Below are positions 53,070-62,977 of a DNA stretch of 64,000 nt, piece after piece. The DNA is from Pseudomonas parasichuanensis. Lineage in GTDB: Bacteria > Pseudomonadota > Gammaproteobacteria > Pseudomonadales > Pseudomonadaceae. Both the position numbers and the translations under genes were made by a program. Every line of letters starts with the position of its first letter. The first letter of the stretch is position 1. Location: positions 62,001-126,000 of the forward strand of contig NZ_BQHO01000007.1 in assembly GCF_021601385.1 (NCBI RefSeq), read 5' to 3'. The notes under the pieces were generated by a model, which worked only from the letters and a program-made list of their open reading frames with translations, ran no database searches and had not been told where the DNA came from.

Positions 53070-53999
53070 TCAGCCGCGATAGAGAATCGCCGAGCCCCAC
53101 GACAGGCCCACGCCAAAGCCACTGATGGCCACGCGCTGCCAACTGCTGTCGAGCATGTGCTTCTGCAGCAGCAGCGGCACGCTGGAGGACACCGTGTTGC
53201 CGGTTTCGAGCATGTCCTTGACGAACTTCTCCGGGTGCTGCTCTTCGAAGCGTCGTGCCACCGCATCGACGATCGCCGCGCTGCCCTGGTGAATGCAGAA
53301 GGCATCGATATCGGCCGACTGCAGGCCGCTGGCATCGAGCAGCTCATGCAGGTGCGCCGGCACCTTGATCAGGGCAAAGTTGAACACCTGGCGGCCGTTC
53401 ATGAAGAAGTTGCCATTGGTGACCTTCAGGTGCTCGGCACCGGAACCGTCGGTACCGAAACGCGCCTCGCCCAGTTGCCACACCGCATCCTCACCCATCC
53501 AGGTGGCGGTGGCGGCATCACCGAACAGCATGGTGGTGTTGCGGTCTTCCGGGTCGACGATCTTCGAGTACGGGTCGGCGGTGATCAAGAGACCGTTCTT
53601 CAGCCCCGCCGCCTGCATGAAGCCCTTGATCGCGTACAGACCGTAGACGTAGCCGGAACAGCCCAGCGAAACGTCGAACGCCGCCACCCGAGTGGAAAGG
53701 CCCAGCTTGTGCTGGACGATGGCCGCGGTGTGCGGCAGCCCTTCTTCGTCACCGTTCTGGGTGACCACGATCAACACATCGATCGATTGCGGATCGAGCT
53801 CGGGGTTGCTTGAGAACAAGGCACGGGCGGCCTCGACGCACAGGTCGGAGGTTTCTTGCTCTTCGGCCTTGCGCGGCAGGAACGACGCGCCGATCTTGCC
53901 GAACATGAACTCTTCGTCCTTGCCGAACTTCGCACCCTGGACGTAGTTGTCCAGGCCAGCGGTGGGCACGTAACTCGCGATGCTTTTGATGCCAATCAT
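53070..53999 (-). CDS. 3-oxoacyl-ACP synthase III (FabH-like) of the flagellar cluster
   Basis: A 309-residue thiolase-fold enzyme: catalytic Cys114 in FDVSLGCSGYVYG, His237 in FCIHQGS, and Asn268 in ETGNTVSSS. FabH normally has HQAN after the His, and here it is HQGS. A KAS III gene in the same place next to fliC is known in P. putida, and the equivalent gene (orf3) in P. syringae lies in the flagellin glycosylation region, so I infer that it makes an acyl group for the sugar rather than starting fatty acid synthesis. The ATG at 53999 (MIGIKSIASYVP) with GGGAAG upstream is preferred to 54035. Confidence 0.88.
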   Translation of the reverse strand: MIGIKSIASYVPTAGLDNYVQGAKFGKDEEFMFGKIGASFLPRKAEEQETSDLCVEAARALFSSNPELDPQSIDVLIVVTQNGDEEGLPHTAAIVQHKLGLSTRVAAFDVSLGCSGYVYGLYAIKGFMQAAGLKNGLLITADPYSKIVDPEDRNTTMLFGDAATATWMGEDAVWQLGEARFGTDGSGAEHLKVTNGNFFMNGRQVFNFALIKVPAHLHELLDASGLQSADIDAFCIHQGSAAIVDAVARRFEEQHPEKFVKDMLETGNTVSSSVPLLLQKHMLDSSWQRVAISGFGVGLSWGSAILYRG

Positions 54000-54215
54000 T
54001 CTGGCTTCCCAATGAAAACAGGCAAAGACCGCCACTCGATGACTTGAGGGCGCCCACTACCGGGGCCGTGACACGCCGACGTCAGGCAGGTCACTGGCGA
54101 ACCGGTAACAAATTGCTGCAGCAGCTGCCGCATAGAATACAGGGAAGATGCGCGATTTGACTCATTGGTCACACTCATTTATTGCCAACTGCCGCTCAGC
54201 GCCATGCACCAGGCA

Positions 54216-54250
54216 CAAAAAAGCCCCGGCAGCGCGGGGCTGGCCGGGGC
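54216..54250 (-). terminator. Terminator after flgL
   Basis: Stem GCCCCGGC/GCCGGGGC at 54223-54230 and 54243-54250; reading on the minus strand it is followed by six or more T bases (54222-54216). It ends the flgFGHIJKL transcript. Confidence 0.9.
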
Positions 54251-54268
54251 TTTTGGGTACCCGTTCGC

Positions 54269-55831
54269 TTACATCTGGTTGAACAGGCTCAGCTTGGAAA
54301 TCTGCGTGAAGCTCAGCTGCGACGCCTGCAGCATGGCTTGATGCAGCGCCAGCATGATCGACGCGTCGGCCATGTCGGTGTTGCCGATGGCGTCCTGCGT
54401 AGCCTTGTTGGCGGTGGTCAGGCTGGTGTTTTCCTGGCGCTGGATGTCGAGCGAGTTACCGCGCGCACCAATGGAACCGCGAGTGATATCGACCTGTTCG
54501 CGGGCGCTGGCCAGGTTGGCGACCGCCGAGGCGATGGAGTTCTTCAGCGCGGTGTTCGCCGCGGCACCGGTGCCCGGCGCATCCAGCGCGGTACGCAGCT
54601 GGCTGATGGTCTCCAGCACGCTCTGGTTCTGGTGGGTGTTGGCATTGACCGCAAACTGGTCACCCGCCTGCGGCGTACCGGACACCTGGTAAGTGACACC
54701 GGCCACCGTCAGTGCCGGCGCGGTGAAGGTACCGCTGGCCACTACCTTGCTGTCGGCGGTCAAAGGCTGCGCGTAGAGCTCGTAAGTGTTGGCACCGGTA
54801 AACTTGATGACCGCACCGCTGTCGGGGAACGTGCTGCGGTAGGCCGCCGGGTCGGTCACCGCACCGCCGGTGACCTGCGCGCTCGACGGGTTGCCGGCAC
54901 CACGGACGGTGGTCAGGGTGTCGGGGCGCGCCTGCAGGCTGAATGCATGGCCGGCGACGGCGGTATTGGGGTCATCGCCTTCCTGCAGCGAGAGGGTGAT
55001 CTCGAACTCGACACCACGGAACGCGATGCGGTTACCGCCCTCGGCCTTGCTGTCGAAGGTGCCATTGGTCGGGGTTTCGGCAGTGATGTCGTTACCCAGG
55101 GCATCGGTCACGGTGTACTGGGTGGCACTGGTGAAGGTGACCTTGTACGGCTGGCCGGTGTTGAAATTGCTGTTATAGGCACTGCTCGAGGTCAGCAGGC
55201 CCGGCGAGACCGCGACACGGCCATCATCGACCGGCGGCGCCACCAGGGTGGACTCGGTACGGCTCTTGTTCTTGGCCGAATCGAAGATGCTGAAGCCGGT
55301 GTCGTTGGTCGCCAGCTTCAGGGTGTCGGACACCTGCAGGCTCAGCTGGGTCTGGTCGCCCTGGTAGCTGTAGCTGCCGTCGGCATTGCGCACATAGGGC
55401 GGCGACGAGGTCTTGGTGCCGCCGAACATGTAGTCGCCATTGGCATCGCGCGAGTTGAGCAGGCCGAAGATGTTCGCTTCGATCTCCTTGAGCTCGCTGC
55501 TGATGGAGGTGCGGTCGGCCGCACTGATCCCGGCGCCACCGGCACGAATGGCCAGGTCGCTGGCGCGCTGCATGGCGTCGTTGATGGTGGCCAGCACGCT
55601 CTCTTCCTGCAGCAGCGAGTTGTTCACCGTGGTCATGTTGCCGTCGTACTGCTTGAGCAGGGCCTGCTGCTGTTGCAGCAGCAGCAGGCGCGCGGCGCCG
55701 ACCGGGTCATCGCCGGCGGACTGGATGCGCACACCGGTGTCGATCTGCTGCTTGACCTTCATCAGGTTGGCAAAGTTGCTGGTGTAGCTGGTAGCGCTCG
55801 ACTCATAGAACTGAGCGGTGGAAATACGCAC
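54269..55831 (-). CDS. flgL: Hook-filament junction protein FlgL (HAP3)
   Basis: A 520-residue protein with flagellin-like N- and C-terminal coiled segments (RISTAQFYESSATSYTSNFA; DASIMLALHQAMLQASQLS) and a long central insertion. It joins the hook to the filament with FlgK. The start is a GTG at 55831 with AAGGAG eight bases upstream. It follows flgK by 12 bases. Confidence 0.96.
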   Translation of the reverse strand: MRISTAQFYESSATSYTSNFANLMKVKQQIDTGVRIQSAGDDPVGAARLLLLQQQQALLKQYDGNMTTVNNSLLQEESVLATINDAMQRASDLAIRAGGAGISAADRTSISSELKEIEANIFGLLNSRDANGDYMFGGTKTSSPPYVRNADGSYSYQGDQTQLSLQVSDTLKLATNDTGFSIFDSAKNKSRTESTLVAPPVDDGRVAVSPGLLTSSSAYNSNFNTGQPYKVTFTSATQYTVTDALGNDITAETPTNGTFDSKAEGGNRIAFRGVEFEITLSLQEGDDPNTAVAGHAFSLQARPDTLTTVRGAGNPSSAQVTGGAVTDPAAYRSTFPDSGAVIKFTGANTYELYAQPLTADSKVVASGTFTAPALTVAGVTYQVSGTPQAGDQFAVNANTHQNQSVLETISQLRTALDAPGTGAAANTALKNSIASAVANLASAREQVDITRGSIGARGNSLDIQRQENTSLTTANKATQDAIGNTDMADASIMLALHQAMLQASQLSFTQISKLSLFNQM

Positions 55832-55843
55832 GATGGCTACTCC

Positions 55844-57886
55844 TTACAATGCGTTGATCAAGGTCGTGAAGGTTTCCTGCGCCGCCTTGATGATCTGCGA
55901 CGACGCGGTGTAGTAGTGCTGGAACTTGATCAGGCTGGCCGCCTCATCGTCCAGGTTAACACCGGAAACTCCATTGCGGGCTTCCTTGGCCGAGTCGTAC
56001 ACGGCCTTGGTCGCCGTGGTATCGATTTCGGCCTGGTTGGCCTTGGCACCGACCCGCTCCACCATCGAGGCATAGGCCGACGTGAAGCTGCTGCCGCCAC
56101 CGGAATTGACACCCACCGTGGCCTTGGTCTGCAGGTCGAGCAGCGACTGGGCATTGCGGTTGTCGGACTTGCCAGAGACGTTGAAGCCCAGGCTGAACGA
56201 GTCATCCTTCGCCGGGCTACCGCCGACCGAGGTCTCCACGGTGAACTTACGGGGGTTGTTGCTGGCATCGAGGATCGGCGCCCCATTGGCGTCAAGCATG
56301 GGCACGCTGATCGTCAGTTTGTTTTCCTGGCCCGGCACGATGGTGCCGGTACCGATGTTGTTGCCCTTGGCATCGAACAGGGTATAGCCCTGGGTGCCGC
56401 CGCTGGCCGCGCCGAACACCATGCGCACCGGCATCGAGTACTTGATCGAATCCTGGATCAGTGCGGTGCCGGCACCGCCGTAGATATCCAGCTTCGCCCC
56501 CAGGTTCGGCTGGGTGATGGTGCCGGTACCGTCATTGCCGCTGCCGACGGTGGCGTTGATCGGCCCGGCGAACGCCAGCTTGTTGGCATCGGTGAGGGTG
56601 GTGCTGATCGAGCCCGCCGCCGCACGGGTGGGGATCACCTTGAAGCTGTCGCCCGCTGCCAGACCGCCACCGTTGAGCTTCAGGGTGAAACCGTCGATGA
56701 CCGGCGGTGGCGTGGTGCTCAGGTCGAAGCTGCCCATGTCGGTGCCGTCGGAGCGGCGCACGCTGTACTGGGTGCCACTGGTGAAGGTGACCTGGTAATC
56801 GTGGGTGGTGAGCAGGCTGCTGTTGGCAATGGTCACGTCCAGGTTGCCAGAGCCCGCGCTGTTGCCAGATGCCCCCAGGCTGCGCTGGCTGATTGCCGCG
56901 GCGCTGTTGATGCTGGAGAACAGCGCGCTGCCGAACTGGCCGTTGGCATCCAGGCCCTGGCCCAGCTGGCTGTTGATGCTGTCGGTCACCACCAGGGCCA
57001 CTCGACCCAGCTCGTTCATCGACGGGTTGAGGACGTCCTGGCGGTAGCGCAGCAGGCCGCCGATCTGACCGCCGGTGATGACCGAGGTGACATCCGAGGA
57101 GAAGGTCGGGTAGTTGACCTGCAGGCTGTACTGGCTCTTGTCGGCGGCGCTCGGCCCGGCGGTGAGGGTGTTGGAGCGGTTGCCGGTGACCAGCGACTGG
57201 CCGGTGCCCAGGTACACGTCGTAGTTGCCGTCACGCTCCTGCACGGTGACACCGACCAGCTCGTTGAGCTGGCGCACCGCTTCGCTGCGCGCATCCAGCA
57301 GGGTGTTAGGCGTGGCGCCGGACGCCGACAGCTGGGTGATCTGCTTGTTCAGGTCGGCGATGCTCGAGGTGAGCTTGTTGACCTGGCCGGCCAGCGTGTC
57401 GAGCTGGCTGTTGATGCTCTGGTTCTGCTTGTTCAATTCGCTGGAGATGGAATTGAAACGGTTGCTCAGGGTTTGCGCCTGAGTCAGCAGCAACTGCCGG
57501 GACGCCACGTCGCTGGGCTTGGCCGAAGCGGTCTGCAGGGCCGAGAAGAAAGCGGTCAGCACCGAGCTGATACCGGTGCTGCTGTCACCCAGCAGCTTGT
57601 CGACACTGCCGATCTGATCCAGGTAGGTGGCCGCATCGGTACTCAGCGAGGTCGCGGTACGCAGCTGGTTGTCCAGGTAGGCGTTATAGACCCGGCGCAC
57701 ATCCGCAAGCTGAGTACCCGTACCAATGAACCCCGAGCCGATGTTGTGCGCAGGCCCCGAGACCTGGACGGTCTGCTGGCGCGAGTAACCGGAAGTGGCA
57801 GCGTTGGCGATGTTGTTAGAGGTGACCGACAACGCCGCCTGGCTGGCACTCAGGCCGGACAGGCCGATCGAGATCAGGTTAGACAT
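55844..57886 (-). CDS. flgK: Hook-filament junction protein FlgK (HAP1)
   Basis: A 680-residue HAP1 with the FlgK-type N-terminus (LSGLSASQAALSVTSNNIAN, ATSGYSRQQTVQVSGP) and C-terminus (GVNLDDEAASLIKFQHYYTA). It is exported after the hook is complete. Large central domains make it longer than the E. coli protein but normal for Pseudomonas. Ten bases separate it from flgJ. Confidence 0.97.
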   Translation of the reverse strand: MSNLISIGLSGLSASQAALSVTSNNIANAATSGYSRQQTVQVSGPAHNIGSGFIGTGTQLADVRRVYNAYLDNQLRTATSLSTDAATYLDQIGSVDKLLGDSSTGISSVLTAFFSALQTASAKPSDVASRQLLLTQAQTLSNRFNSISSELNKQNQSINSQLDTLAGQVNKLTSSIADLNKQITQLSASGATPNTLLDARSEAVRQLNELVGVTVQERDGNYDVYLGTGQSLVTGNRSNTLTAGPSAADKSQYSLQVNYPTFSSDVTSVITGGQIGGLLRYRQDVLNPSMNELGRVALVVTDSINSQLGQGLDANGQFGSALFSSINSAAAISQRSLGASGNSAGSGNLDVTIANSSLLTTHDYQVTFTSGTQYSVRRSDGTDMGSFDLSTTPPPVIDGFTLKLNGGGLAAGDSFKVIPTRAAAGSISTTLTDANKLAFAGPINATVGSGNDGTGTITQPNLGAKLDIYGGAGTALIQDSIKYSMPVRMVFGAASGGTQGYTLFDAKGNNIGTGTIVPGQENKLTISVPMLDANGAPILDASNNPRKFTVETSVGGSPAKDDSFSLGFNVSGKSDNRNAQSLLDLQTKATVGVNSGGGSSFTSAYASMVERVGAKANQAEIDTTATKAVYDSAKEARNGVSGVNLDDEAASLIKFQHYYTASSQIIKAAQETFTTLINAL

Positions 57887-57896
57887 GCTTCAATCC

Positions 57897-59072
57897 TTAT
57901 AGATTCGTGGTAGTGCCAGCCATGGCGTATTGCTGGGTGGGCTGCAGTTGCCGGGCGATGCTGATGATCTTGCGGGCATAGTCCGGGTCGGTTGCGTAAC
58001 CGGCCTTCTGCAGCTCTCTTGCAAACTGTTCCGGGTTATCGGCTGCACCGACCGCATCTTTATAGCGACTGTTGTTCTGCAACAGGCTGACCAGGTCGTG
58101 GAAGCTGTCCTGGTACGAATCGTACGAGCGGAACGCCGCGGTCTCCTTGACGAACTGGCCGCCACGGAACTCGCTGGTGATCGCCCGCGCCTCGCCCCCC
58201 TGCCAGTTGCCGGTGGCCTTGATGCCGAACAGGTTGTGGCTGCTGCTGCCGTCGGGGTTGCGCATGACCGACTTGCCCCAACCCGTTTCCAGCGCCGCCT
58301 GGGCCACCAGGTAACGCGGGTCGATACCAATGCGCTTGGCCGCCTGCTCGGCCATCGGCAGCATGGTGCTGACGAAGGCATCGCTGTTGCCGAACGCCTT
58401 GTTCGGTGCCAGCGGCGGCTGGGCCACCGCACGCCCGACGATACGCATGCCCTCGGCAGGCACGGCAAATGTCCGCGCCGGCTGCCAGTCACCACGGGCG
58501 ACACCGGCCAGTGACGGCGCATTTTGCGCCGCATCGCCAGCGGCCGAGGACGGCACGATACCGGCCAACAGGCGGTCGGTGAGCTTGCCCGGCAAGGCCA
58601 GGCGCCGCGAATTGAGGGCCGCCACGTCATTGCGCGCCGCAGCGGGTTGTTCAGCCCGCGCAGGTTCGGCCGCCCGGCCACCCCAGAGCGCCGGGGCCGG
58701 CCCATCGTTACGCGGGAACGGGCTGGTATTGACCGTACTGGCCTTGCCCTTGCTCAGTTGGCGCACCAGCACATCCTGAAGGCCGATACCGCCCCCTTCG
58801 CGGGACATGCTCACGGCCAGCTGCTGGTCGTACATGTCACGGTACTGCTTGGTGGTATCGCTGTTCATCGGGTTTTCTTCGTCGGCCAGCACGTCGCTGG
58901 CCTTGCGCGAGGCCTTGAGCATCTCGCTGACGAACAGTGACTCGAACTCCTGGGCCACCTTGCGGATGTTGCCCTCGCTGTCGCGATCACCGCGCTTGAG
59001 CGTACTCAAGCGATTGAGGTCGGTGTAGGCGCCGCTGTCGGCGTGACCGGAAACCAGGCTTTTCGGATTCAT
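57897..59072 (-). CDS. flgJ: Peptidoglycan hydrolase / rod-binding protein FlgJ
   Basis: A 391-residue two-domain protein: about residues 15-110 the rod-binding domain (ESLFVSEMLKASRKASDVLA), a Pro/Ala-rich linker, and from about 235 a glucosaminidase-type hydrolase (RYLVAQAALETGWGKSVMRN with the catalytic Glu in ALETGWG). It opens the peptidoglycan for the rod. Twelve bases separate it from flgI. Confidence 0.96.
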   Translation of the reverse strand: MNPKSLVSGHADSGAYTDLNRLSTLKRGDRDSEGNIRKVAQEFESLFVSEMLKASRKASDVLADEENPMNSDTTKQYRDMYDQQLAVSMSREGGGIGLQDVLVRQLSKGKASTVNTSPFPRNDGPAPALWGGRAAEPARAEQPAAARNDVAALNSRRLALPGKLTDRLLAGIVPSSAAGDAAQNAPSLAGVARGDWQPARTFAVPAEGMRIVGRAVAQPPLAPNKAFGNSDAFVSTMLPMAEQAAKRIGIDPRYLVAQAALETGWGKSVMRNPDGSSSHNLFGIKATGNWQGGEARAITSEFRGGQFVKETAAFRSYDSYQDSFHDLVSLLQNNSRYKDAVGAADNPEQFARELQKAGYATDPDYARKIISIARQLQPTQQYAMAGTTTNL

Positions 59073-59083
59073 CCCTAGCGTCC

Positions 59084-60199
59084 TCAGATCACGATCAGGT
59101 CGGCCTGCAACGCACCGGCCTGCTTCAGGGCTTCAAGGATGGCCATCAGGTCGCTTGGCGCAGCGCCGACCTGGTTCACCGCACGGACGATCTCATCCAG
59201 CGTGGTGCCCGGGCCGAACTTGAACATCGGCTTGGCTTCCTGCTGGGCATTGACCCGCGAACGCGGCACCACGGCCGTCTCGCCGTTGGAGAACGGCCCC
59301 GGTTGGCTGACGATCGGGTCTTCGGTGATGGTCACGGTCAGGCTGCCGTGGGTAACCGCGGCCGGCGACACCTTGACGTTCTGGCCTATGACGATAGTGC
59401 CGGTACGCGAGTTGATGATGACCTTGGCCACCGCCTGGCCTGGGTCGATCTCGAGGTTTTCCAGGATCGACAGGTAGTCGACACGCTGGCTCGGGTCCAT
59501 CGGTGCGGTCACCCGCACCGAGCCACCGTCCAGGGCCTGGGCCACGCCCGGGCCGAGCAGTTCGTTGACCTTGTCGACGATGCGCTTGGCCGTGGTGAAG
59601 TCAGGCCGGTTGAGGTTCAGCGTCAGGCTGTTGCCCTGGTTGAAACCGCTCGGCACCGCACGCTCGACGCTTGCACCGCCCGGAATACGGCCCGCCGACG
59701 GGACGTTGACGGTAATCTTCGAGCCATCCCGGCCTTCGGCATCAAAACCGCCGACCACCAGGTTGCCCTGGGCGACGGCATAGACGTTGCCGTCGATACC
59801 CTTGAGCGGGGTCATCAGCAGGCTGCCGCCACGCAGGCTCTTGGAGTTGCCGATCGACGACACGGTGATGTCGATCACCTGGCCGGGCTTGGCGAAGGCC
59901 GGCAGGTCGGCGTGCACCGAAACCGCAGCAACGTTCTTCAACTGCACGTTGCCCGAGCCCGGCGGCACCTTGATACCGAACTGCGACAACATGTTGTTGA
60001 AGGTCTGCAGGGTGAACGGGGTCTGGGTGGTCTGGTCGCCCGTCCCGTTGAGCCCCACCACCAGGCCGTAGCCGATCAGCTGGTTGGCACGCACGCCGGA
60101 AATACTGGCGATGTCCTTCAAGCGCTCGGCGTGGGCGCCGAACGCACAGGACAGAAGAAGTGTCGCGGCAATCAACCGCCTAGCGTTGAACATGGTCAT
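59084..60199 (-). CDS. flgI: Flagellar P-ring protein FlgI
   Basis: A 371-residue periplasmic protein with signal peptide [20 protein letters not shown] and the P-ring start [20 protein letters not shown]. It makes the peptidoglycan-level bushing. Start at 60199; an ATG six bases later (60193) is equally possible. It follows flgH by six bases. Confidence 0.97.
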   Translation of the reverse strand: MTMFNARRLIAATLLLSCAFGAHAERLKDIASISGVRANQLIGYGLVVGLNGTGDQTTQTPFTLQTFNNMLSQFGIKVPPGSGNVQLKNVAAVSVHADLPAFAKPGQVIDITVSSIGNSKSLRGGSLLMTPLKGIDGNVYAVAQGNLVVGGFDAEGRDGSKITVNVPSAGRIPGGASVERAVPSGFNQGNSLTLNLNRPDFTTAKRIVDKVNELLGPGVAQALDGGSVRVTAPMDPSQRVDYLSILENLEIDPGQAVAKVIINSRTGTIVIGQNVKVSPAAVTHGSLTVTITEDPIVSQPGPFSNGETAVVPRSRVNAQQEAKPMFKFGPGTTLDEIVRAVNQVGAAPSDLMAILEALKQAGALQADLIVI

Positions 60200-60205
60200 C
60201 CGTAC

Positions 60206-60901
60206 TCAGAAGGGCCAGAGCGGGCTGATGAAGAAACGGTCCAGCCAACCGGGCTGGCTGGCATCGGCAAACGAGCCGGTGCCCGAATAGGTGATGCGCG
60301 CGTCGGCCACGCGAGTGGACGGCACGGTGTTGTCCGTGGCGATGTCATCGGCACGTATCAGGCCTGCAATGCGCACCAGCTCTTCGCCGGTGTTCAGGGT
60401 CATCCATTTCTCGCCACGCACGGCGATGATGCCGTTGGGCAGCACTTCAGCGACGGTGACGGTGATCGAACCGGTCAGGGTGTTGCCCTGGGTCGCCTTG
60501 CTGTCGCCCTTGGTGGTGCGGTCGCCGCTGTAACCGGCCTCGAGGGTGAGGTCGCCACTGCCCAGCGGGTTGTTGGTATTCGGGACGGTGCCGAACAACG
60601 AGGTCAGGCCGAGGTTGGCCTTGCTGTTCTTCTGGATCTGTGAACCGGCGTTCTTGCTCGCCGAGGTGCGCTCGTTGAGGGTGATGGTGATGATGTCACC
60701 GACCCGGAACGCCTTGCGATCGGTATACAGGCCCTGCTCGAAACCGGCCTGGTAGATCGAGCCGTTGTTGGCCGCTGCCGGCAACGGGGTGCGCGGCAAC
60801 ACCGGCGCATAGTACGGGTCGTTTGGCTTGGGCGTCGGCGCGACGCAACCGGCCAGCAACACCGCCCCCCCCAGGGCGAAAACGGACAACAGACGAATCA
60901 T
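60206..60901 (-). CDS. flgH: Flagellar L-ring lipoprotein FlgH
   Basis: A 231-residue outer-membrane lipoprotein: a signal peptide [19 protein letters not shown] ending in the lipobox LAGC, and the FlgH motif [20 protein letters not shown]. The ATG at 60901 gives the usual length and places the lipobox correctly; the extension to 60952 has no signal peptide logic. Confidence 0.97.
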   Translation of the reverse strand: MIRLLSVFALGGAVLLAGCVAPTPKPNDPYYAPVLPRTPLPAAANNGSIYQAGFEQGLYTDRKAFRVGDIITITLNERTSASKNAGSQIQKNSKANLGLTSLFGTVPNTNNPLGSGDLTLEAGYSGDRTTKGDSKATQGNTLTGSITVTVAEVLPNGIIAVRGEKWMTLNTGEELVRIAGLIRADDIATDNTVPSTRVADARITYSGTGSFADASQPGWLDRFFISPLWPF

Positions 60902-60980
60902 GACGCTTACCTCTTGGTGTAACGGGCGCTGCAACAGCGAGCGAATGGTCAATGGCCCGCACCCGGCGGGCCATCAGGGC

Positions 60981-61766
60981 TTACAGCTGCTGGGTGACGA
61001 ACGACAGCATCTTGTCGGCCGTCGAGATGACCTTGGAGTTCATCTCGTAAGCGCGCTGGGTGGTGATCATGTTCACCAATTCCTCGACGGTGCTGACGTT
61101 GGAGGTCTCCAGGGTCTGTTGCTGGGTGGTGCCGAAACCGTTCAGGCCCGGGGTCCCGACCTGCGGCGCGCCGCTGGCGGCGGTCTCGAGGAACAGGTTG
61201 TTGCCGATGGCCTGCAGGCCAGCCGGGTTGATGAAGTCGGCGGTCTGGATGTTGCCGATGACCTGCGCGGCCGGGTTGCCGGTCGTGGTGATCGACACGG
61301 TGCCGTCGCGGCCGACGGTGAAGGTCTGGGCGTCTGGCGGCACGACGATGGCCGGCTCCAGGGCGAAACCGTTGGCGGTGACGATCTGGCCATCGGAGTT
61401 CAGGTGGAAGGTGCCGTCACGGCTGTACGAGACCGTGCCATCGGGCTGCAGGATCTGGAAGAAGCCACGGCCATCGACCGCCATGTCCAGCGGGTTCTCG
61501 GTGGTCTGCAGGCTGCCGGCGGTGAAGCTCTTCTGGGTGCCGACGATGCGCACACCGGTACCGACCTGCAGGCCCGAAGGCAGTTCGCTGTCCTGGGTGG
61601 ACTGCGCGCCAGGCTGTCGTTTGATCTGGTACAAGAGGTCCTGGAACTCGGCGCGGTCGCGCTTGAAGCCCGTGGTCGAGACGTTGGCCAGGTTGTTGGA
61701 AATGACCGTGAGGTTGGTGTCCTGGGCGGACAGGCCGGTTTTAGCGACCCAAAGAGCCGGAAGCAT
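60981..61766 (-). CDS. flgG: Flagellar distal rod protein FlgG
   Basis: A 261-residue rod protein: N-terminal MLPALWVAKTGLSAQDTNLT and the shared axial segment VISNNLANVSTTGFKRDRAE, and C-terminal NVSTVEELVNMITTQRAYEM. It forms the distal rod. The order flgF-flgG-flgH is standard. Confidence 0.98.
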   Translation of the reverse strand: MLPALWVAKTGLSAQDTNLTVISNNLANVSTTGFKRDRAEFQDLLYQIKRQPGAQSTQDSELPSGLQVGTGVRIVGTQKSFTAGSLQTTENPLDMAVDGRGFFQILQPDGTVSYSRDGTFHLNSDGQIVTANGFALEPAIVVPPDAQTFTVGRDGTVSITTTGNPAAQVIGNIQTADFINPAGLQAIGNNLFLETAASGAPQVGTPGLNGFGTTQQQTLETSNVSTVEELVNMITTQRAYEMNSKVISTADKMLSFVTQQL

Positions 61767-61814
61767 CTAGTGTTCTCCTCGTGCGCCTGTTTTACGGCAC
61801 CCGTTCAAATGTGA

Positions 61815-62555
61815 TTAGCCGATTTGCAAAACCCGAGCCATGGCTTCATCGCCTTCCTTGGCCGCGTTCATCATCTTGACGTGCAGTTCGAACTGACGGG
61901 ACAGCGCCAGCACCGAGGTCATTTCCTCCACCGCATTGACGTTGCTCGACTCAAGGAAGCCCGAAACCACGCGAACGTTGACGTCGGCATTGGCGGGCTG
62001 GCCGTTGCTGGTGTGAATCATGCCGTCGAGCCCCTTGGTCAGGCCCTTGATGTCCGGGTTGACCAGCTTGATCCGGTCGACCTGGGCCAGCGCCCGCGGG
62101 TCTTCACCCATGGCGCGAATGCTGATGGTGCCGTCGTCACCGACCTCGATCTTCTGCTCGGGCGGGACCGCGATCGGGCCGCCATTGCCGATGACCGGCA
62201 TGCCGTTGCCGGCCCGCAGTACACCGAGGGCGTCAATGTTCAGGCTGCCGGTACGCACATAGGCTTCGCTGCCATCCGGGGCCTGCACGGCCATGAAACC
62301 CTGGCCACTGACCGCCACGTCCAGATCGCGCCCGGTCTCGACCAGGGCGCCCGCGCTGAAGTCAGTCGCCGGGCGCTCGGTCATGGCGAAGGCACGCGAC
62401 GGAAAGCTGTCACCGAACACCGGCATGGAACGCGCCTGCTCCAGGTCACGCTGGAAGCCGTTGGTGGAAACGTTCGCCAGGTTGTTGGCATGCGCCTTCT
62501 GCGCCAGCGCATTCTGGCTGGCACCGGTCATGGCCACATAAAGCATCTTGTCCAC
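61815..62555 (-). CDS. flgF: Flagellar proximal rod protein FlgF
   Basis: A 246-residue rod protein. The GTG at 62555 begins MDKMLYVAMTGASQNALAQK, matching the family, and GAGGAG stands upstream; the longer frame from 62597 adds an unrelated extension. Axial motif NNLANVSTNGFQRDLEQARS and C-terminal NVNAVEEMTSVLALSRQFEL. It is the first gene of the flgFGHIJKL run, behind a sigma-54 promoter. Confidence 0.96.
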   Translation of the reverse strand: MDKMLYVAMTGASQNALAQKAHANNLANVSTNGFQRDLEQARSMPVFGDSFPSRAFAMTERPATDFSAGALVETGRDLDVAVSGQGFMAVQAPDGSEAYVRTGSLNIDALGVLRAGNGMPVIGNGGPIAVPPEQKIEVGDDGTISIRAMGEDPRALAQVDRIKLVNPDIKGLTKGLDGMIHTSNGQPANADVNVRVVSGFLESSNVNAVEEMTSVLALSRQFELHVKMMNAAKEGDEAMARVLQIG

Positions 62556-62603
62556 AGCATCTCCTCTGCGCGCACCTTGCCGCGCTGTCGTTGGCAAGGC
62601 TTA

Positions 62604-62619
62604 AGCAATTATCGAACCA
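62604..62619 (-). promoter_or_regulatory. Sigma-54 promoter for flgFGHIJKL
   Basis: On the minus strand, TGGTTCGATAATTGCT has GG at 62618-62617 and GC at 62606-62605, ten bases apart, about 50 bases before the flgF start. Confidence 0.78.
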
Positions 62620-62718
62620 CACCGGCAAAGCCTTTGAATACGGGGGCTTTCAAGGCTGCGCGAGCCTACTGAGCGTCAGTTTGTCGGCGAATATTTGCCG
62701 CAGGCGGCAAGCGCACGA

Positions 62719-62913
62719 TCATTCATTGCGGCACGCCCCATTGCTGTAGGGCCCCGAGTGCAGCTTCCAGCCATCGCCCGGGTTGGTTGCCGAGCACAGG
62801 TAGCGCCCCGTGGCCAGGCTTTGCCACTGGTACCAGGGCGCTGGCGCGGCTTGCAGCGACCACGCAACCAGCAGCGCGATCGCCAGCCCCGCAACCCTCG
62901 ACACTGTCTTCAT
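62719..62913 (-). CDS. Small exported protein, unknown function (64 aa)
   Basis: A 64-residue protein with a clear signal peptide (MKTVSRVAGLAIALLVAWSL, cleavage likely after QAA) and a short mature part of about 40 residues with two cysteines (YLCSATNPGDGW and NGACRNE), which could form a disulfide. GGAGGG lies nine bases before the ATG. It sits between flgE and flgF; whether it has any flagellar role is unknown. Confidence 0.7.
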   Translation of the reverse strand: MKTVSRVAGLAIALLVAWSLQAAPAPWYQWQSLATGRYLCSATNPGDGWKLHSGPYSNGACRNE

Positions 62914-62936
62914 GGCATCACCCTCCGCCAGATGTG

Positions 62937-62960
62937 AAAAAGCCCCTGCAAGCAGGGGCT
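62937..62960 (-). terminator. Terminator after flgE
   Basis: Stem AGCCCCTGC/GCAGGGGCT at 62941-62949 and 62952-62960 (effective loop CAAG), followed on the minus strand by TTTT from 62940. Confidence 0.8.
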
Positions 62961-62977
62961 TTGCCCAACCACGATCA

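Noticed and set aside
54182-57913. 1243-codon plus-strand open frame over flgL and flgK
   Set aside because: It runs antisense to two certain flagellar genes; its Gly/Ala/Val/His/Arg-rich translation is the usual GC-skew shadow and shows no domain.
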